A stretch of DNA of 64,000 bases from an uncultured Opitutaceae bacterium (GTDB taxonomy: Bacteria; Verrucomicrobiota; Verrucomicrobiia; Opitutales; Opitutaceae), in NCBI GenBank assembly GCA_937902925.1, contig CALFNN010000070.1, positions 1-64,000 on the forward strand. Direction: 5' to 3'. Shown here in pieces: positions 1-9,096 of this stretch. The notes under the pieces were generated by a model, which worked only from the letters and a program-made list of their open reading frames with translations, made no database searches and had not been told where the DNA came from. Positions within the stretch are counted from its first letter, which is position 1; every line of letters begins with the position of its first letter. The translations under genes were made by a program, and so were the position numbers.

Positions 1-184
1 CGCCCTCCACGTAGAATTCGCCGGGCGTGGGTTGACCGGGCGCGATCGGCGCGGGAGCGGGTGCTGGTGCTGCTGCTGTCGCGGGAGCCGAAGAGGGAGC
101 GTTGCGGTTGCATCCGGCGAGCATCGCCATGATCATCATGGCGCCGGTCTCGCGGCGGAGTTGCGAAAGCGTGACGAATCTCAT
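1..184 (-). CDS. Partial YXWGXW-type lipoprotein (N-terminal part; gene runs off the left edge)
   Basis: Reading leftward from an ATG at 184, the frame is open to the window edge (61 codons). It starts MRFVTLSQLRRE, then a hydrophobic stretch ending in a lipobox (MLAGC) and CNRN. An Ala/Pro-rich linker follows, then GEFYVEG at the edge. The same arrangement (LLAGC, CNRD, Ala/Pro linker, GEIYVES) occurs in the complete lipoprotein at 2723-3112, so this is very likely a paralogue whose WXXGXW module lies outside the window. Predicted export and lipid attachment at the Cys are inferred from the lipobox. The function of the family is unknown; envelope association is the usual assumption. The identity rests on the shared N-terminal pattern only, because the diagnostic repeat is not visible here. 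Confidence 0.6.
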   Translation of the reverse strand, partial: MRFVTLSQLRRETGAMMIMAMLAGCNRNAPSSAPATAAAPAPAPAPIAPGQPTPGEFYVEG

Positions 185-367
185 GGGGTGGATTGGTTCT
201 TCCATTGGATTGTCCCGCGTCGCCGCCAGTTCCCGGCCGGGCCCGGAATTCCGGGCAAACCGCTGGGGTCTACACCTGCCGGCGAGAACGGGTGGGCGCG
301 CCCGGGTGTCGTCCGGCGGCTGCTTTTGGCTTGTTGCGCGGGCGCCGGCGCCGCGAAATTTCCGACG

Positions 368-1321
368 ATGAAGTTTCTCGTCACCGGCAGTGCGGGTCAT
401 CTCGGCGAGGCCCTGGTTCGCACCTTGCGCGACCGGCGCCACGAGGTCGTCGGCCTCGACCTCCTGTCATCGCCGTTCACCACCCATGCCGGCTCGATCG
501 TCGATCGCGCGTTCGTCCGCTCGTGCCTCGCCGGCGTGCAGGTCGTTTTTCACGCCGCCACGCTGCACAAGCCGCATGTCGCCACGCATCGCCGGCAGGA
601 ATTCGTCGACACCAACATCACCGGCACACTGAACCTGCTCGAGGAAGCCGCCGCCGCCCGCGTCGGGGCCTTCGTCTTTACGAGCACGACCAGCGTGTTC
701 GGCGACGCGCTCGTGCCGCCCGCCGGCGCTCCCGCCGCCTGGATCACCGAGGATGTCACGCCCGCCCCAAAAAACATCTACGGCGTGACCAAGGCGGCCG
801 CGGAAGACTTGTGCCAGTTGTTCCACCGCAACGAGCGCCTCCCGGTGATCGTCCTCCGCACCTCGCGTTTCTTTCCCGAGGCCGACGATGATCCGGAGAA
901 ACGGGCGGCCTACGCCGACGACAATGCGAAGGTAAATGAATTCCTCCACCGGCGGGTCGACCTCGAGGATGTCGTGAGCGCGCACCTGCTCGCCGCCGCG
1001 CGGGCGCCCGCGCTCGGCTTCCGGAAATTCATCGTCAGCGCCACCACGCCCTTCCTCCCCGGCGATCTGGCGGAGCTGCGCACCGACGCGCCGGCCGCAG
1101 TGCGACGTCGTGTGCCGGGCTACGCGGCCGAGTATGCGCGCCGCAATTGGAAAATGTTTCCCGGCATCGACCGCGTCTACGTCAACGCCCGCGCGCGCAC
1201 CGAGCTCGGCTGGCAGCCGCGCCACGACTTCGCGTCGCTGGTCGCCCGCTTGCAGGCGGACGGGGACACGAGAAGCCCGCTCGCGCGCGCGATCGGCTCC
1301 AAGGGCTACCACGCGACCTGA
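368..1321 (+). CDS. NAD-dependent epimerase/dehydratase (extended SDR family)
   Basis: A 317-residue protein that opens with the Rossmann motif VTGSAGHLGEA (GxxGxxG) at residues 5-15. It carries the extended-SDR active site with a Ser/Thr-rich TSTTSVFG strand and YGVTK (Tyr-xxx-Lys) near residue 140. This fold uses NAD(P) to modify nucleotide-sugar or sugar substrates in the cytoplasm; the substrate cannot be read from the sequence. I start it at the ATG at 368 because the Rossmann strand begins there. The frame is open further upstream to position 32, but that extension is Arg/Gly-rich, has no family similarity and overlaps the divergent lipoprotein gene. Family assignment is firm, specificity is not. 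Confidence 0.85.
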   Translation: MKFLVTGSAGHLGEALVRTLRDRRHEVVGLDLLSSPFTTHAGSIVDRAFVRSCLAGVQVVFHAATLHKPHVATHRRQEFVDTNITGTLNLLEEAAAARVGAFVFTSTTSVFGDALVPPAGAPAAWITEDVTPAPKNIYGVTKAAAEDLCQLFHRNERLPVIVLRTSRFFPEADDDPEKRAAYADDNAKVNEFLHRRVDLEDVVSAHLLAAARAPALGFRKFIVSATTPFLPGDLAELRTDAPAAVRRRVPGYAAEYARRNWKMFPGIDRVYVNARARTELGWQPRHDFASLVARLQADGDTRSPLARAIGSKGYHAT

Positions 1322-1573
1322 TTTCCGCGGAGCCTTCTCCCGCAAACTACCCGCGCCCGGGCGGTGAGACAACCCGGACGCAGTCCCGCCGCCTGCCCCG
1401 GCCATTTCTTGAGAAATTTGTCAAAGTGCGCCGGCGCCGCCCGTGGAGCGGATATTCGGGCGGCGTTCGCCTCGCCGGCAGCGCGCTAATACCGGACCCA
1501 GTCCACGCGATGGCGCTGCGCCTCGGCGCATTCGGGCCGATTACGGGAGCGGTGCCTCGCGCACCGATCATCC

Positions 1574-1915
1574 ATGAAAAGCTCCCTGCGAACCCTGTTG
1601 TGCATCGCCGGCCTCGTGACCGGCGGAATCCTGCGTGCGGCCGATGTCGAGCCGCCCGTCCCCGTGCGCACGATTGCGCCCGAATACCCGGCCGCCATGC
1701 GGGCGAACGGGACCTCCGGGGTCGTGTTCCTCGCCTGCGAGATCGATGACAAGGGAACCGTCACCGATGCGAAGGTCGCGAAAACGACGAACGAGGCGTT
1801 CAACGACGCCGCGGTGGCCGCCGTGACGAAATGGAAATTCCGCCCGGCCCAGAAGGACGGCAAGCCTGTCTCCATCCGCATCACGCTGCCCGTGAAGTTC
1901 ACGAGCGAAACTTGA
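1574..1915 (+). CDS. Small exported TonB C-terminal-domain protein
   Basis: A 113-residue protein with a signal peptide (MKSSLRTLLCIAGLVTGGILRA) followed almost directly by a TonB C-terminal domain. The domain shows APEYPAAMRANG, a VVFLACEIDDKGTV strand and the characteristic ending AAVAAVTKWKFRPA. Unlike true TonB it lacks an N-terminal membrane anchor and Pro-rich spacer, so it cannot couple ExbB/ExbD in the usual way. Such stand-alone domains are common in Verrucomicrobiota and are annotated as energy transducer TonB. A role as a periplasmic partner of outer-membrane receptors is inference. The gene is monocistronic and converges on the SYLF gene at 1992-2573. Confidence 0.75.
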   Translation: MKSSLRTLLCIAGLVTGGILRAADVEPPVPVRTIAPEYPAAMRANGTSGVVFLACEIDDKGTVTDAKVAKTTNEAFNDAAVAAVTKWKFRPAQKDGKPVSIRITLPVKFTSET

Positions 1916-1991
1916 GCGAACCCGGTCTCGTCCCGATACCTCGCCGGACACGCCCGTCGGGATCACCGATCCCCGCGACCGTGCCGCGCGC

Positions 1992-2573
1992 TCAGTTGAG
2001 ATCCTTGTCCTTCCAATATTTTGTGCCCTGCAGCGTCGCCTGCAGCGCAAGCCCGTTCTTGGTGATCTGATAGACCTCCACGCCCGGGATCACCGTCGCC
2101 GCGCCCGCCAGCGCCGCACCCTTGTCGTCGGACTTCGCCGCCGCATCGGCCTGGCCGCTGAAATCCCAGCCCTTGTCGATGAAGGCCGCGAGCTTCGCCT
2201 TGTCGCTGAAGATAAAAACCGCGCGGAAATCCTTCACGCCGAGTCCGAGCCCGATGCCCGCCGAGCCCATCTTCATGAACGTCTCCGAACTGCCCAGCAG
2301 GCCGTTCTTGACGACGATGCCGTGCCCGCCCGCAAAACTCGCCAGCACGAGGTTGATCCCGACATTGGAAAACACCGCGTAGCCGGCGGCCTCCTTGATC
2401 CGGGCCTTCGTCCCCGGATGCAGTTGGTAAAGTTCCGCCAGCACCGTGTCGCGCATCGTGCGGACCTTCGCCCGCTGCGCCTCGACCTCGGACTCGGCCC
2501 GGACGCCCGGGGAGCCGGCCGCCACGGCCAGCAGGACTAAAGCGAAACCGGAAGCGCGCGCGGAGATTTTCAT
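1992..2573 (-). CDS. SYLF (Ysc84-like) lipid-binding domain protein, exported
   Basis: A 193-residue protein with an N-terminal signal peptide cut near VRAES. The SYLF/Ysc84 domain fills the rest: a helical start with LHPGTKARIKEAAGYAVF, the Gly-rich core GGHGIVVKNG, and the GSAGIGLGLGVKDFRAVFIF block. It ends in VYQITKNGLALQATLQGTKY, typical of the family C-terminus. SYLF domains bind phosphoinositides in eukaryotes. Bacterial members are secreted or periplasmic and lack an established role. Length matches bacterial members. The start ATG at 2573 directly precedes the signal peptide. No operon partner is apparent. Confidence 0.85.
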   Translation of the reverse strand: MKISARASGFALVLLAVAAGSPGVRAESEVEAQRAKVRTMRDTVLAELYQLHPGTKARIKEAAGYAVFSNVGINLVLASFAGGHGIVVKNGLLGSSETFMKMGSAGIGLGLGVKDFRAVFIFSDKAKLAAFIDKGWDFSGQADAAAKSDDKGAALAGAATVIPGVEVYQITKNGLALQATLQGTKYWKDKDLN

Positions 2574-2722
2574 GGGTGCAATATTCGGTGGGATCGCCCG
2601 TCCTCCGAATCAACGTCACCCCGCCGCCGCTGTCGAGACGCGAGCAGGGCCGTCAGCCGGTCGTAACCGGCCAGGCCCGCCTCCCGCGACGCAACGCCAC
2701 TCGCCCGCTTCCCGCCCGGCGT

Positions 2723-3112
2723 TCAGTGCCAGTAACCGCGGACAAAGACGTAGCCGCGCCCGCGATGCTCCCAGCGCGGCTGCACCCATTCGGTCCGCGG
2801 CCGCGGCGGGCGTTCCCAATGCCCGCGCACCCACAGGCGCGCACCTCCACTCCAGCCCCAATAACCGCCGACCCACAGGAAACCCGGGCCGGGGCTGGCG
2901 ACGACCACTTCCGGCGGCGGCGGGGGCGGCTCCGACTCGACATATATTTCGCCCGGCGCCGACACCGCGCCCGGCGCCGGCTCCACCGGTGCGGGCGGCG
3001 CCGCGGCAATCGGCGGCGACGCGGTTTGGTCGCGGTTGCAGCCCGCGAGCAGCGCCAGCAGGAGGAAGGGAGCGAGTCCTCTCAATGATTCCCGGGCAAA
3101 GAAAGTTTTCAT
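2723..3112 (-). CDS. YXWGXW-repeat lipoprotein, single module
   Basis: A 129-residue predicted lipoprotein. Residues 1-25 form a signal sequence ending in LLALLAGC, so Cys is the probable lipidation site. A Pro/Ala-rich linker leads to one module of about 50 residues: FLWVGGYWGWSGG, LWVRGHWERPPRP, WVQPRWEHRGRGYVFVRGYWH. This W-x-x-G-[YH]-W pattern is the WXXGXW (YXWGXW) repeat family, whose function is unknown. Three other members are in this window (1-184, 11147-11629, 16786-17778). It is transcribed alone, with about 130 bp to the esterase gene upstream and 150 bp to the SYLF gene downstream. Confidence 0.8.
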   Translation of the reverse strand: MKTFFARESLRGLAPFLLLALLAGCNRDQTASPPIAAAPPAPVEPAPGAVSAPGEIYVESEPPPPPPEVVVASPGPGFLWVGGYWGWSGGARLWVRGHWERPPRPRTEWVQPRWEHRGRGYVFVRGYWH

Positions 3113-3246
3113 CGCGTGATTGGGTTCCGTCGTTCGATTTCACGGATCCGCCCCCGGTTCCCATCCGGGGCCGCTCAAAATCTTGCAAACCTCCGGAACA
3201 AACCGACGCACCGTGCCGACGCCCCGGGGCCGGCGGCGTCCGCCTT

Positions 3247-4491
3247 TTACTTCGACTGCCGGCGGAAAATTTCCCCGTTCGATGAAATCAGGAGATCCTG
3301 CACCGGGAAATAACGGAGGTCGGCGAAAGCCACCTTCGGCCGTTCGCCGGCGTTGGCGATTTTGTCCGCCGCGCTCTTCGCCAAATCCGGCGAACCGGCG
3401 TAGGGCACGACGCGTCCCTGCCCGGCCGGATAGTCGACGTGCACCAAGCGCGTGGCCGGATCGAAACTCCAGGTCACCGCGCACGCCGGCGCCGCCAGCG
3501 ATTCTCCGGCGCCATCGGCCTTGAGGCGGAGCCCCGAGCCGTCGGGCCCGCGGACATTTTTCCAGAGGCCCGGCACCTTGTCCATGGTCACGGCCGTCGG
3601 AGCCGGTTTCACCACGGCGGCATTTTCTCCCGTGCCGGCACTGGCAAAGGCATGCTGCAGCCAGGCGACGAACTGCTGTTTGTATTCCGTCTGCGGCGGA
3701 TTCATCCGGTCCCAGTTTCCCATCACATGCACGCCGTGCGGAATCGTGATCAACTCGCAGGGCACCCCGATCGCATCGAGGACCTCCTTCCAGATGACCG
3801 AGCCCGGATAGTCGACACTCTGGTCCGCGGTCCCGTGCAGCAGCAGGAATGGCGGCAGGTCCGTGCTCACGAATGCCATCGGCGAGGCGGCCTGCAGCAG
3901 CTTGACGGTTGGCGTATCGAGCGTCGTCGGGGGGATGCCAAAGAGCCGTTGCAACGACGGGCTCGGGCCGTTGCGCCGGAACGAGTCCTCCACCAGATCG
4001 TTCGGCCCGTAGAACGAGATCACGGCGACCAGGTGCCGTTCGGGTTTGTCGGGCGTCGCGCGCACCGCGACCATGTCGACCACGTGCCCGCCCGCCGAGT
4101 CGCCGCTGATCGCCACCTTGGCCGGATCCACCCGGTAGTCCTTCGCGTGCGCCTTCACCCACTGCACCGCGGCCTCCACATCCTCGACGCACGCCGGATA
4201 GTGGGCCTGGCCCGAAAGCCGGTAATTGACGCTGAACCACGCGATGCCGCCCTCCGTGAGCGGATCGAGCATCGGTCCGACTTCGTTGGGATCGTTCTTC
4301 CGGCCGCCACCCCAGCCGCCTCCGTGCACGATCACCACGGCCGGGAACGGCCCGGCCCCGTCGGGAATGCGCGCATCCAGCAGCAGCGGCACGCCGCCCG
4401 GCGCCGCATATTGGATGTCTTTCTGAATCTCGGCCGCGCCGGCCCAGCCGGACAACGCCAGCCCGGCGATCAAAACGGGGAAGGTTTTCAT
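3247..4491 (-). CDS. Secreted alpha/beta hydrolase (BD-FAE-like esterase) with C-terminal extension
   Basis: A 414-residue protein with a signal peptide (residues 1-20, ending GWAGAA). The alpha/beta-hydrolase fold has an oxyanion motif HGGGW at 56-60 and the nucleophile elbow GDSAGG at 130-135 (Ser132). The acid/base part is in LLLHGTADQSVDY and the segment ending ITIPHGVHVMG. This is the carboxylesterase/BD-FAE type used to remove acyl groups from plant polysaccharides. About 110 residues beyond the hydrolase fold (from about 300) form an unrecognised C-terminal domain. The gene lies last in a minus-strand run (GPH symporter, GH43, PL22-like, this gene). That context suggests de-esterification of pectin or xylan fragments; the precise ester is unknown. 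Confidence 0.8.
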   Translation of the reverse strand: MKTFPVLIAGLALSGWAGAAEIQKDIQYAAPGGVPLLLDARIPDGAGPFPAVVIVHGGGWGGGRKNDPNEVGPMLDPLTEGGIAWFSVNYRLSGQAHYPACVEDVEAAVQWVKAHAKDYRVDPAKVAISGDSAGGHVVDMVAVRATPDKPERHLVAVISFYGPNDLVEDSFRRNGPSPSLQRLFGIPPTTLDTPTVKLLQAASPMAFVSTDLPPFLLLHGTADQSVDYPGSVIWKEVLDAIGVPCELITIPHGVHVMGNWDRMNPPQTEYKQQFVAWLQHAFASAGTGENAAVVKPAPTAVTMDKVPGLWKNVRGPDGSGLRLKADGAGESLAAPACAVTWSFDPATRLVHVDYPAGQGRVVPYAGSPDLAKSAADKIANAGERPKVAFADLRYFPVQDLLISSNGEIFRRQSK

Positions 4492-4577
4492 GGGGTTCAG
4501 CCCGTCACAAAGCGCTCAAACCGAAATCAACTCCAGCCCATTTTCCCGCCGCTCCACCGGACAACCACGATTGCGGT

Positions 4578-5816
4578 TCACCGGCAACCGCCCGACGCCG
4601 GCGGCACGGCCACGCGGCACACGCTGCGGCTGCCGCCGAGATTCGACGTGAAATAAATCGCCTCGTCGCCGGGGCCGAACACCGGATGCGGGTGGCTGTC
4701 CTGGCAGTCCCAGAGCGAATGATGCCGGCAGAGCGGCGTCCACTCGATCCGGCCGCGCGGCCAGTCGACCGCCAGCCGGGTGATCCATTCGCCGCCCCAC
4801 TTTCCATCCCCGGGCTCGCCCGCCGGATGCCAGTAGCCGTCGCTCACGAGCCAGTCCGCGTGCTTGGTCCCGGCGGTGAAATGTCCGTAACGCTGGTAAG
4901 CCGGCGGCAGCGCGATCTCGACGTTGTCGCCGCCGGCCGGACTCACGCGACCGACGAACGCGGTCCCGTCCGCGTATTTGCCGTGATAGATGATCGCCGC
5001 GCCGTCGGCCTGCCACATCTCATGGCACGCCCAGTCGGATCGCGAACGTCGTCCACCCTCCGGCCGCAGGCGGCGGTGCTCGGCGCCATCCCACAACCAC
5101 AGGCGTCGAATCCCGCAGTCCGACGGCCACTCGTGGTTGTAGAGAATCCACGCGGGATTCGCCGGCGAAAATTGCACGTGCGTGATCCACGCCCGTGGCA
5201 CCCGCTCGCACGCGAGCGGTTCTCCCGTCACGGTGTCGAACACGCGCAGCCACGAGCTGAGTCCCTCGCGGCGCACCCGCTCGTCGATGTCGTAGGCTGG
5301 CTTGTCGGTGATGATTTCGTTCCGCCGCCCGGCCACGGTGTTTTCGCCGCGCGTCGGTCCGGACGGCGCGTCTTCCTCGAGCGCCCGCGCATCGGTGGTC
5401 GGCACGCAGAGCCGCCGCCCGTCCGCGCTCACGTGCGTGAACGCCGTCACCTGATCTGCCGGCAGCCGCGCGATGACGCGACTCCCGCCCGCCAGGTCGG
5501 TCCGGCAAATCTCCTGACCCTGGACGTAGTAGAGACAGCCGCGCACCGGATCGAGGCTGATGCTGGCCTTGCCGAGGCCGCGGTTCGGGTTGCCGCGAAA
5601 ATAGACATACGACTTGAGTGTGCCATCGCGGTTGTCGGTCAGCCGCCGCAACGCGCCGGTGCCGGGCTCGAGCGCCCAAAGGTTCGGGTTGCCGCCGTCC
5701 TCGCGCACCACGACGAGCGTCCGGCCATCCGCCGTGACGCTCGGCGTCGTGAAATAGAGCAATTGCGCGGGCGAGGCCGCGTCGCCGACGAGTTGTTGCA
5801 GGGCGCCGGAAGTCAC
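4578..5816 (-). CDS. Oligogalacturonate lyase-like protein (PL22 family beta-propeller)
   Basis: A 412-residue protein without a signal peptide, so cytoplasmic. It has TolB-like propeller blades (SPSVTADGRTLVVVRE-type strands) and the signatures of oligogalacturonide lyases: HVQFSPANPAWILYNHEW, CHEMWQADGAAIIYHG, HADWLVSDGYW and SHPHPVFGPGDEAIYFTSN. PL22 enzymes split short unsaturated oligogalacturonides to 5-keto-4-deoxyuronate using metal-bound His residues; several conserved His are visible in these motifs. It follows the GH43 gene by 65 bp and precedes the esterase gene by 86 bp, consistent with one transcript. Its presence indicates that galacturonan fragments are imported and cleaved inside the cell. 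Assignment rests on motifs, not a search. Confidence 0.8.
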   Translation of the reverse strand: MTSGALQQLVGDAASPAQLLYFTTPSVTADGRTLVVVREDGGNPNLWALEPGTGALRRLTDNRDGTLKSYVYFRGNPNRGLGKASISLDPVRGCLYYVQGQEICRTDLAGGSRVIARLPADQVTAFTHVSADGRRLCVPTTDARALEEDAPSGPTRGENTVAGRRNEIITDKPAYDIDERVRREGLSSWLRVFDTVTGEPLACERVPRAWITHVQFSPANPAWILYNHEWPSDCGIRRLWLWDGAEHRRLRPEGGRRSRSDWACHEMWQADGAAIIYHGKYADGTAFVGRVSPAGGDNVEIALPPAYQRYGHFTAGTKHADWLVSDGYWHPAGEPGDGKWGGEWITRLAVDWPRGRIEWTPLCRHHSLWDCQDSHPHPVFGPGDEAIYFTSNLGGSRSVCRVAVPPASGGCR

Positions 5817-5881
5817 CCGTGAATCAGAGCAGTCCGCCTCCCGAAAGAAAATGTTTTCCCCAACCGACGGCCGGGGGCGAT

Positions 5882-7525
5882 TTACGATGTCGGATCGGCG
5901 AAAAACGCCCGCGCGCGATACTCGAACCAGTCGAAGTCGGCCGGTCGCGCCGTGCCGGCGAGATCCTGGCAGGCCACCCCGACGAACGCGCCGGTGAAAT
6001 TCGGCTGCCCCGGCGCGCTCGCCTCGTCGGAGAGCATGCTGGCGTCAAACTGCTGCGGCAGCCACTGCCAGCCGGCGTCGCGGCCCTCCACGCGATAAGC
6101 GAAGAGCAGTCGCTCGTCGTCGATCTCGACGCGCAGCCCGATTCGCGCGCCGGCCGGAATCGCGATCGGCGGCGTAAACGCGTCGGCCTGCGGCGAGTCC
6201 GGCAGCGCCGACATCACGCGCAGGTGCTTGCCGGCGGTTTCGTCATGCGAGACGTGGAGATAGTGGAACTTGGCGGCGTTGTAGTAGCACACGAGTCCGG
6301 CGCTTTGCTGGAAATGCTCGGGCTCGAATTCGATGATCGTGGACGCGCCGAAGCAGTGCGCCTGCTGGCGGCGCGCGACCAGCGCCTGCCTGAACGGACT
6401 CCCGATCGTCTCGCGGCCGAACAGCCGCAGGTGCCCGGGGCGGGCCGTCAGGCTGAATAGCTCGTCCGGCCACGGCGAGCGCAGCCATTGAAAATCGATC
6501 GGCAGCGTCGGCGCGTCGAAATCTTCGCGGGCGGCTGGCAACGGGAAAACGTGCTCGCGCAGTCCGGCGGGCGCTGCGACCTCGGTCTGCGGCAGCCCCT
6601 GACCGTCAAGCGTGCGGAGCCAGCCGTCGGCGCCCCACTGCATCGGCTGGATCGCGGTCTCGCGGCCAAGCGTGCACCGGCCGCGGTTACGGAGCGGTCG
6701 CCCGCAAAGGTAAACCAGCCAGGTTTCGCCATTCTGCGTCTCGACGAAGTCGGCATGGCCGGCGCGCTGCAGTTCCACGTCCGGCCGGTGGCGCGAGCTG
6801 AGGATGTAGGTGTCGGGATGCAGCTCGTAGGGGCCGCGAAGATTCCGCGAGCGCGCCATCGTCACCGCGTGACCCCAGCCGGTGCCGCCCTCGGCCGTGA
6901 GCAGATAATACCAGCCGGCGCGTTTGTAGAGGTGCGGCGCCTCGGTGAAGCCGAGCGGCGTGCCCGGGAAGATGTTTTCGCGCCGGCCGGTGAGCTTGCG
7001 CCCGGCGACGGAGTATTCCTGCAGCACGATGCCGGCGAAACGATTCTGCCCGGGCCGGTGATCCCAGAGCATGTTGACGAGGTATTTTCGGCCGTCGTCG
7101 TCGTGGAAGAGCGAGGGGTCGAAGCCGCTGCTGTTGAGATAAACCGGGTCGGACCACTCGCCGTCGATGGTCGGGCTCGTGACGAGGTAGTTGTGGAAAT
7201 CGCGCAGCGAGGCGCCCGAGGCGCCGCCGACCGTCGTGCGGCCGTAGCGTTTCACGTCGGTGTAGATCAGCCAGAACCGGCCGTCCGCGTGCGTGAGGCA
7301 CGGCGCCCAGATGCCGCACGAATCCGGATCGCCGAGCATGTTGAGCTGGCCCGGGCGCGTCAGCGGCCGCGTCAGCAGCCGCCAGTGCACCAGGTCGCGC
7401 GAGTGATGAATCTGCACGCCCGGAAACCACTCGAAGGTCGAGGTCGCGAGGTAGTAGTCGTCGCCCACGCGGACAATCGAAGGGTCCGGATTGAAGCCGG
7501 GCAGGATGGGGTTGCGGATTCTCAT
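5882..7525 (-). CDS. GH43 beta-xylosidase / alpha-L-arabinofuranosidase-type glycosidase
   Basis: A 547-residue cytoplasmic-type protein beginning MRIRNPILPGFNPDPSIVR, the classic GH43 start with the catalytic base Asp in NPDPS. Further active-site blocks are FDPSLFHDDDGRKYLVN (pKa-modulating Asp) and the general acid in FTEAPHLYKR. The C-terminal 200 residues match the concanavalin-like domain found in full-length beta-xylosidases (about 540 residues), so architecture and size fit subfamily-11-like enzymes. The start at 7525 gives a 4-nt ATGA overlap with the upstream symporter gene, a sign of translational coupling. The pair would import short xylo- or arabino-oligosaccharides and hydrolyse them inside the cell. 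The frame stays open upstream of 7525, but only as an out-of-frame shadow of the symporter gene. Confidence 0.9.
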   Translation of the reverse strand: MRIRNPILPGFNPDPSIVRVGDDYYLATSTFEWFPGVQIHHSRDLVHWRLLTRPLTRPGQLNMLGDPDSCGIWAPCLTHADGRFWLIYTDVKRYGRTTVGGASGASLRDFHNYLVTSPTIDGEWSDPVYLNSSGFDPSLFHDDDGRKYLVNMLWDHRPGQNRFAGIVLQEYSVAGRKLTGRRENIFPGTPLGFTEAPHLYKRAGWYYLLTAEGGTGWGHAVTMARSRNLRGPYELHPDTYILSSRHRPDVELQRAGHADFVETQNGETWLVYLCGRPLRNRGRCTLGRETAIQPMQWGADGWLRTLDGQGLPQTEVAAPAGLREHVFPLPAAREDFDAPTLPIDFQWLRSPWPDELFSLTARPGHLRLFGRETIGSPFRQALVARRQQAHCFGASTIIEFEPEHFQQSAGLVCYYNAAKFHYLHVSHDETAGKHLRVMSALPDSPQADAFTPPIAIPAGARIGLRVEIDDERLLFAYRVEGRDAGWQWLPQQFDASMLSDEASAPGQPNFTGAFVGVACQDLAGTARPADFDWFEYRARAFFADPTS

Positions 7526-8928
7526 GCGGGAGCGGGTGCCGGGACGGCCCGGCGGGCGGCGAGTTCCCGCTCGATCACGTCGACCTGCTTCTGATCCAGC
7601 GGATAAATCATCAGCGCGCCGGCCTTGAGCAGGGCGAAAATCCCGGGCGCGATCGAGAACGCCAGCGTGATGCCGAGGATCGAGGTCGCCGTCTGCGTCG
7701 CGTTCCGCACGAAGCCGAACCGCGCGAGGAACAGCGGCAGCAGGTAGCCCCCGAGCAGGATGCCGGTCTTGATCGAAAACAACGAGGCCGAGTAGACGAG
7801 CGCCGTGGAGCGCCGGCCGAATTTCCATTCGCCGTAGTCCGCCACGTCCCCGTAGAGCGCCCAGGTGAGTGCGGAAGTCGGGCCGGCGCAGAACTGCGCG
7901 AGCGTGTTCAGCGCGAGCTGCAGGGGGAAGTTTTCCTTGGGGATGAAGAAAAACGCGAAGAAACACAGGCCGGTGACCGCGCTGAGCGCGGCGGCGCAGT
8001 ATTTCTTGTCGATCTTCCGCGCGACCGAGCCGAGGCACGCGGTGCCGAGCACGAGGCCCACCGCCCCCGTGGCGAGGAACACCGTGCTGCGATCGAGCTG
8101 GCCGAAGAGGATCGGCGCGCCGTTGTCCCCGGCGACATATTTGAAATAAAACAGCGTGCTGCCGGACCGCAGGGCCGCGAAGGCGTTGGAAAAAACCGAG
8201 GCGACGAGCAGCACGATCCAAGGCCAGTTGCGGGTCAGCTCGCGCAGTTCCTCCTTCGCGTTGGTCTGCTGCCCGGCCGGCGGCGTGACGCGTTCTTTCG
8301 TCGACGCAAACGTGATCCAGAACATTGCCACCGAGACGGCGGCGAAAATGAGCATCGTGAGCTGGAAACCCCGCATTTCGCTGCCCGCACCGAGAGATTT
8401 CACGAGCGGCCGCACGAAGAGCGAGATGAGCAGCGCGCCGCTGAACGCGCCCACGAACCGGAAGCTCGACGCGACGGTGCGCGTGCGCGACGACGGGCTG
8501 ATGACGCCGAGCAGCGATGAGTAGGGCACGTTGATCACCGTGTAGCTCATCAGCATCAGGGCGTAGGTGACGTAGGCGTAGGTGAGCTTGCCGCCCGGCC
8601 CAAGGGCCGGCCCCGCAAACATGAGATAGCCGAAAATTCCGTAGGGAATCGCGCCAAACAGCAGATAGGGGCGGAATTTTCCCCACCGCGTCTGCGTGCG
8701 GTCCGCAATCAGTCCCATGACCGGATCGTCGAGCGCGCCAATCAGCCGGACGATCGGCATCATCCACAGCAGTGCCGTCGCCGGGATGCCCCACACGTCG
8801 ACGTAGTAGTAGGTCAGGAAAATATTGAACGTCTGGAAAAAGAAGTTCGAGGCGGTGTCGCCGAGGGCATAGCCGACGTATTCACCGACCGACAAGCCGT
8901 CGCGGGCAGGGGGGTGCTGCATGTCCAT
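7522..8928 (-). CDS. GPH-family sugar:cation symporter (MFS)
   Basis: A 468-residue membrane protein with about 12 hydrophobic segments. GPH signatures are present: the N-terminal SVGEYVGYALGDTASNFFFQ, and the loop DPVMGLIADRTQTRWGKFRPYL, which contains the conserved D-x-x-x-G-x-x-x-D-R and R-x-G-x-x-R-P pattern. The family moves glycosides, pentosides or hexuronides with H+ or Na+ across the inner membrane. I chose the ATG at 8928 (MDMQHPP); the frame continues upstream, but that stretch is charged and not homologous. It overlaps GH43 by 4 nt and heads the probable four-gene operon running to 3247. Xyloside or uronide fragments are the likely cargo, by context. Confidence 0.88.
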   Translation of the reverse strand: MDMQHPPARDGLSVGEYVGYALGDTASNFFFQTFNIFLTYYYVDVWGIPATALLWMMPIVRLIGALDDPVMGLIADRTQTRWGKFRPYLLFGAIPYGIFGYLMFAGPALGPGGKLTYAYVTYALMLMSYTVINVPYSSLLGVISPSSRTRTVASSFRFVGAFSGALLISLFVRPLVKSLGAGSEMRGFQLTMLIFAAVSVAMFWITFASTKERVTPPAGQQTNAKEELRELTRNWPWIVLLVASVFSNAFAALRSGSTLFYFKYVAGDNGAPILFGQLDRSTVFLATGAVGLVLGTACLGSVARKIDKKYCAAALSAVTGLCFFAFFFIPKENFPLQLALNTLAQFCAGPTSALTWALYGDVADYGEWKFGRRSTALVYSASLFSIKTGILLGGYLLPLFLARFGFVRNATQTATSILGITLAFSIAPGIFALLKAGALMIYPLDQKQVDVIERELAARRAVPAPAPA

Positions 8929-9096
8929 CGACGGTAACGACGACGCAACGAGACCGACAAGTGGATTAGACGGTGCGCGCGAAGATTCGCGCCGTCGCCG
9001 GTCGAATGTTCGACTGATAGTGCCCTCGCGACCGCCGTGCGCGAACGGGACGCTCGCGGCGAGTTCGTCGTCGTCACGCCACCCCCGCTCAACCCC
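8929..9096. promoter_or_regulatory. Divergent intergenic region between symporter operon and esterase gene
   Basis: These 168 bp separate the starts of two outward-facing transcription units (symporter/GH43 to the left, secreted esterase to the right), so promoters for both should lie here. I could not identify a convincing -35/-10 pair or an operator palindrome by eye; the assignment is from gene orientation only. Confidence 0.4.

Noticed and set aside
5882-8794. A continuous 970-codon minus-strand frame that would fuse a transporter region with GH43.
   Set aside because: Its first 423 codons are an out-of-frame reading of the symporter gene (Arg/Gly/Ala-rich, no similarity). The GH43 start at 7525 with its ATGA overlap is the natural one.
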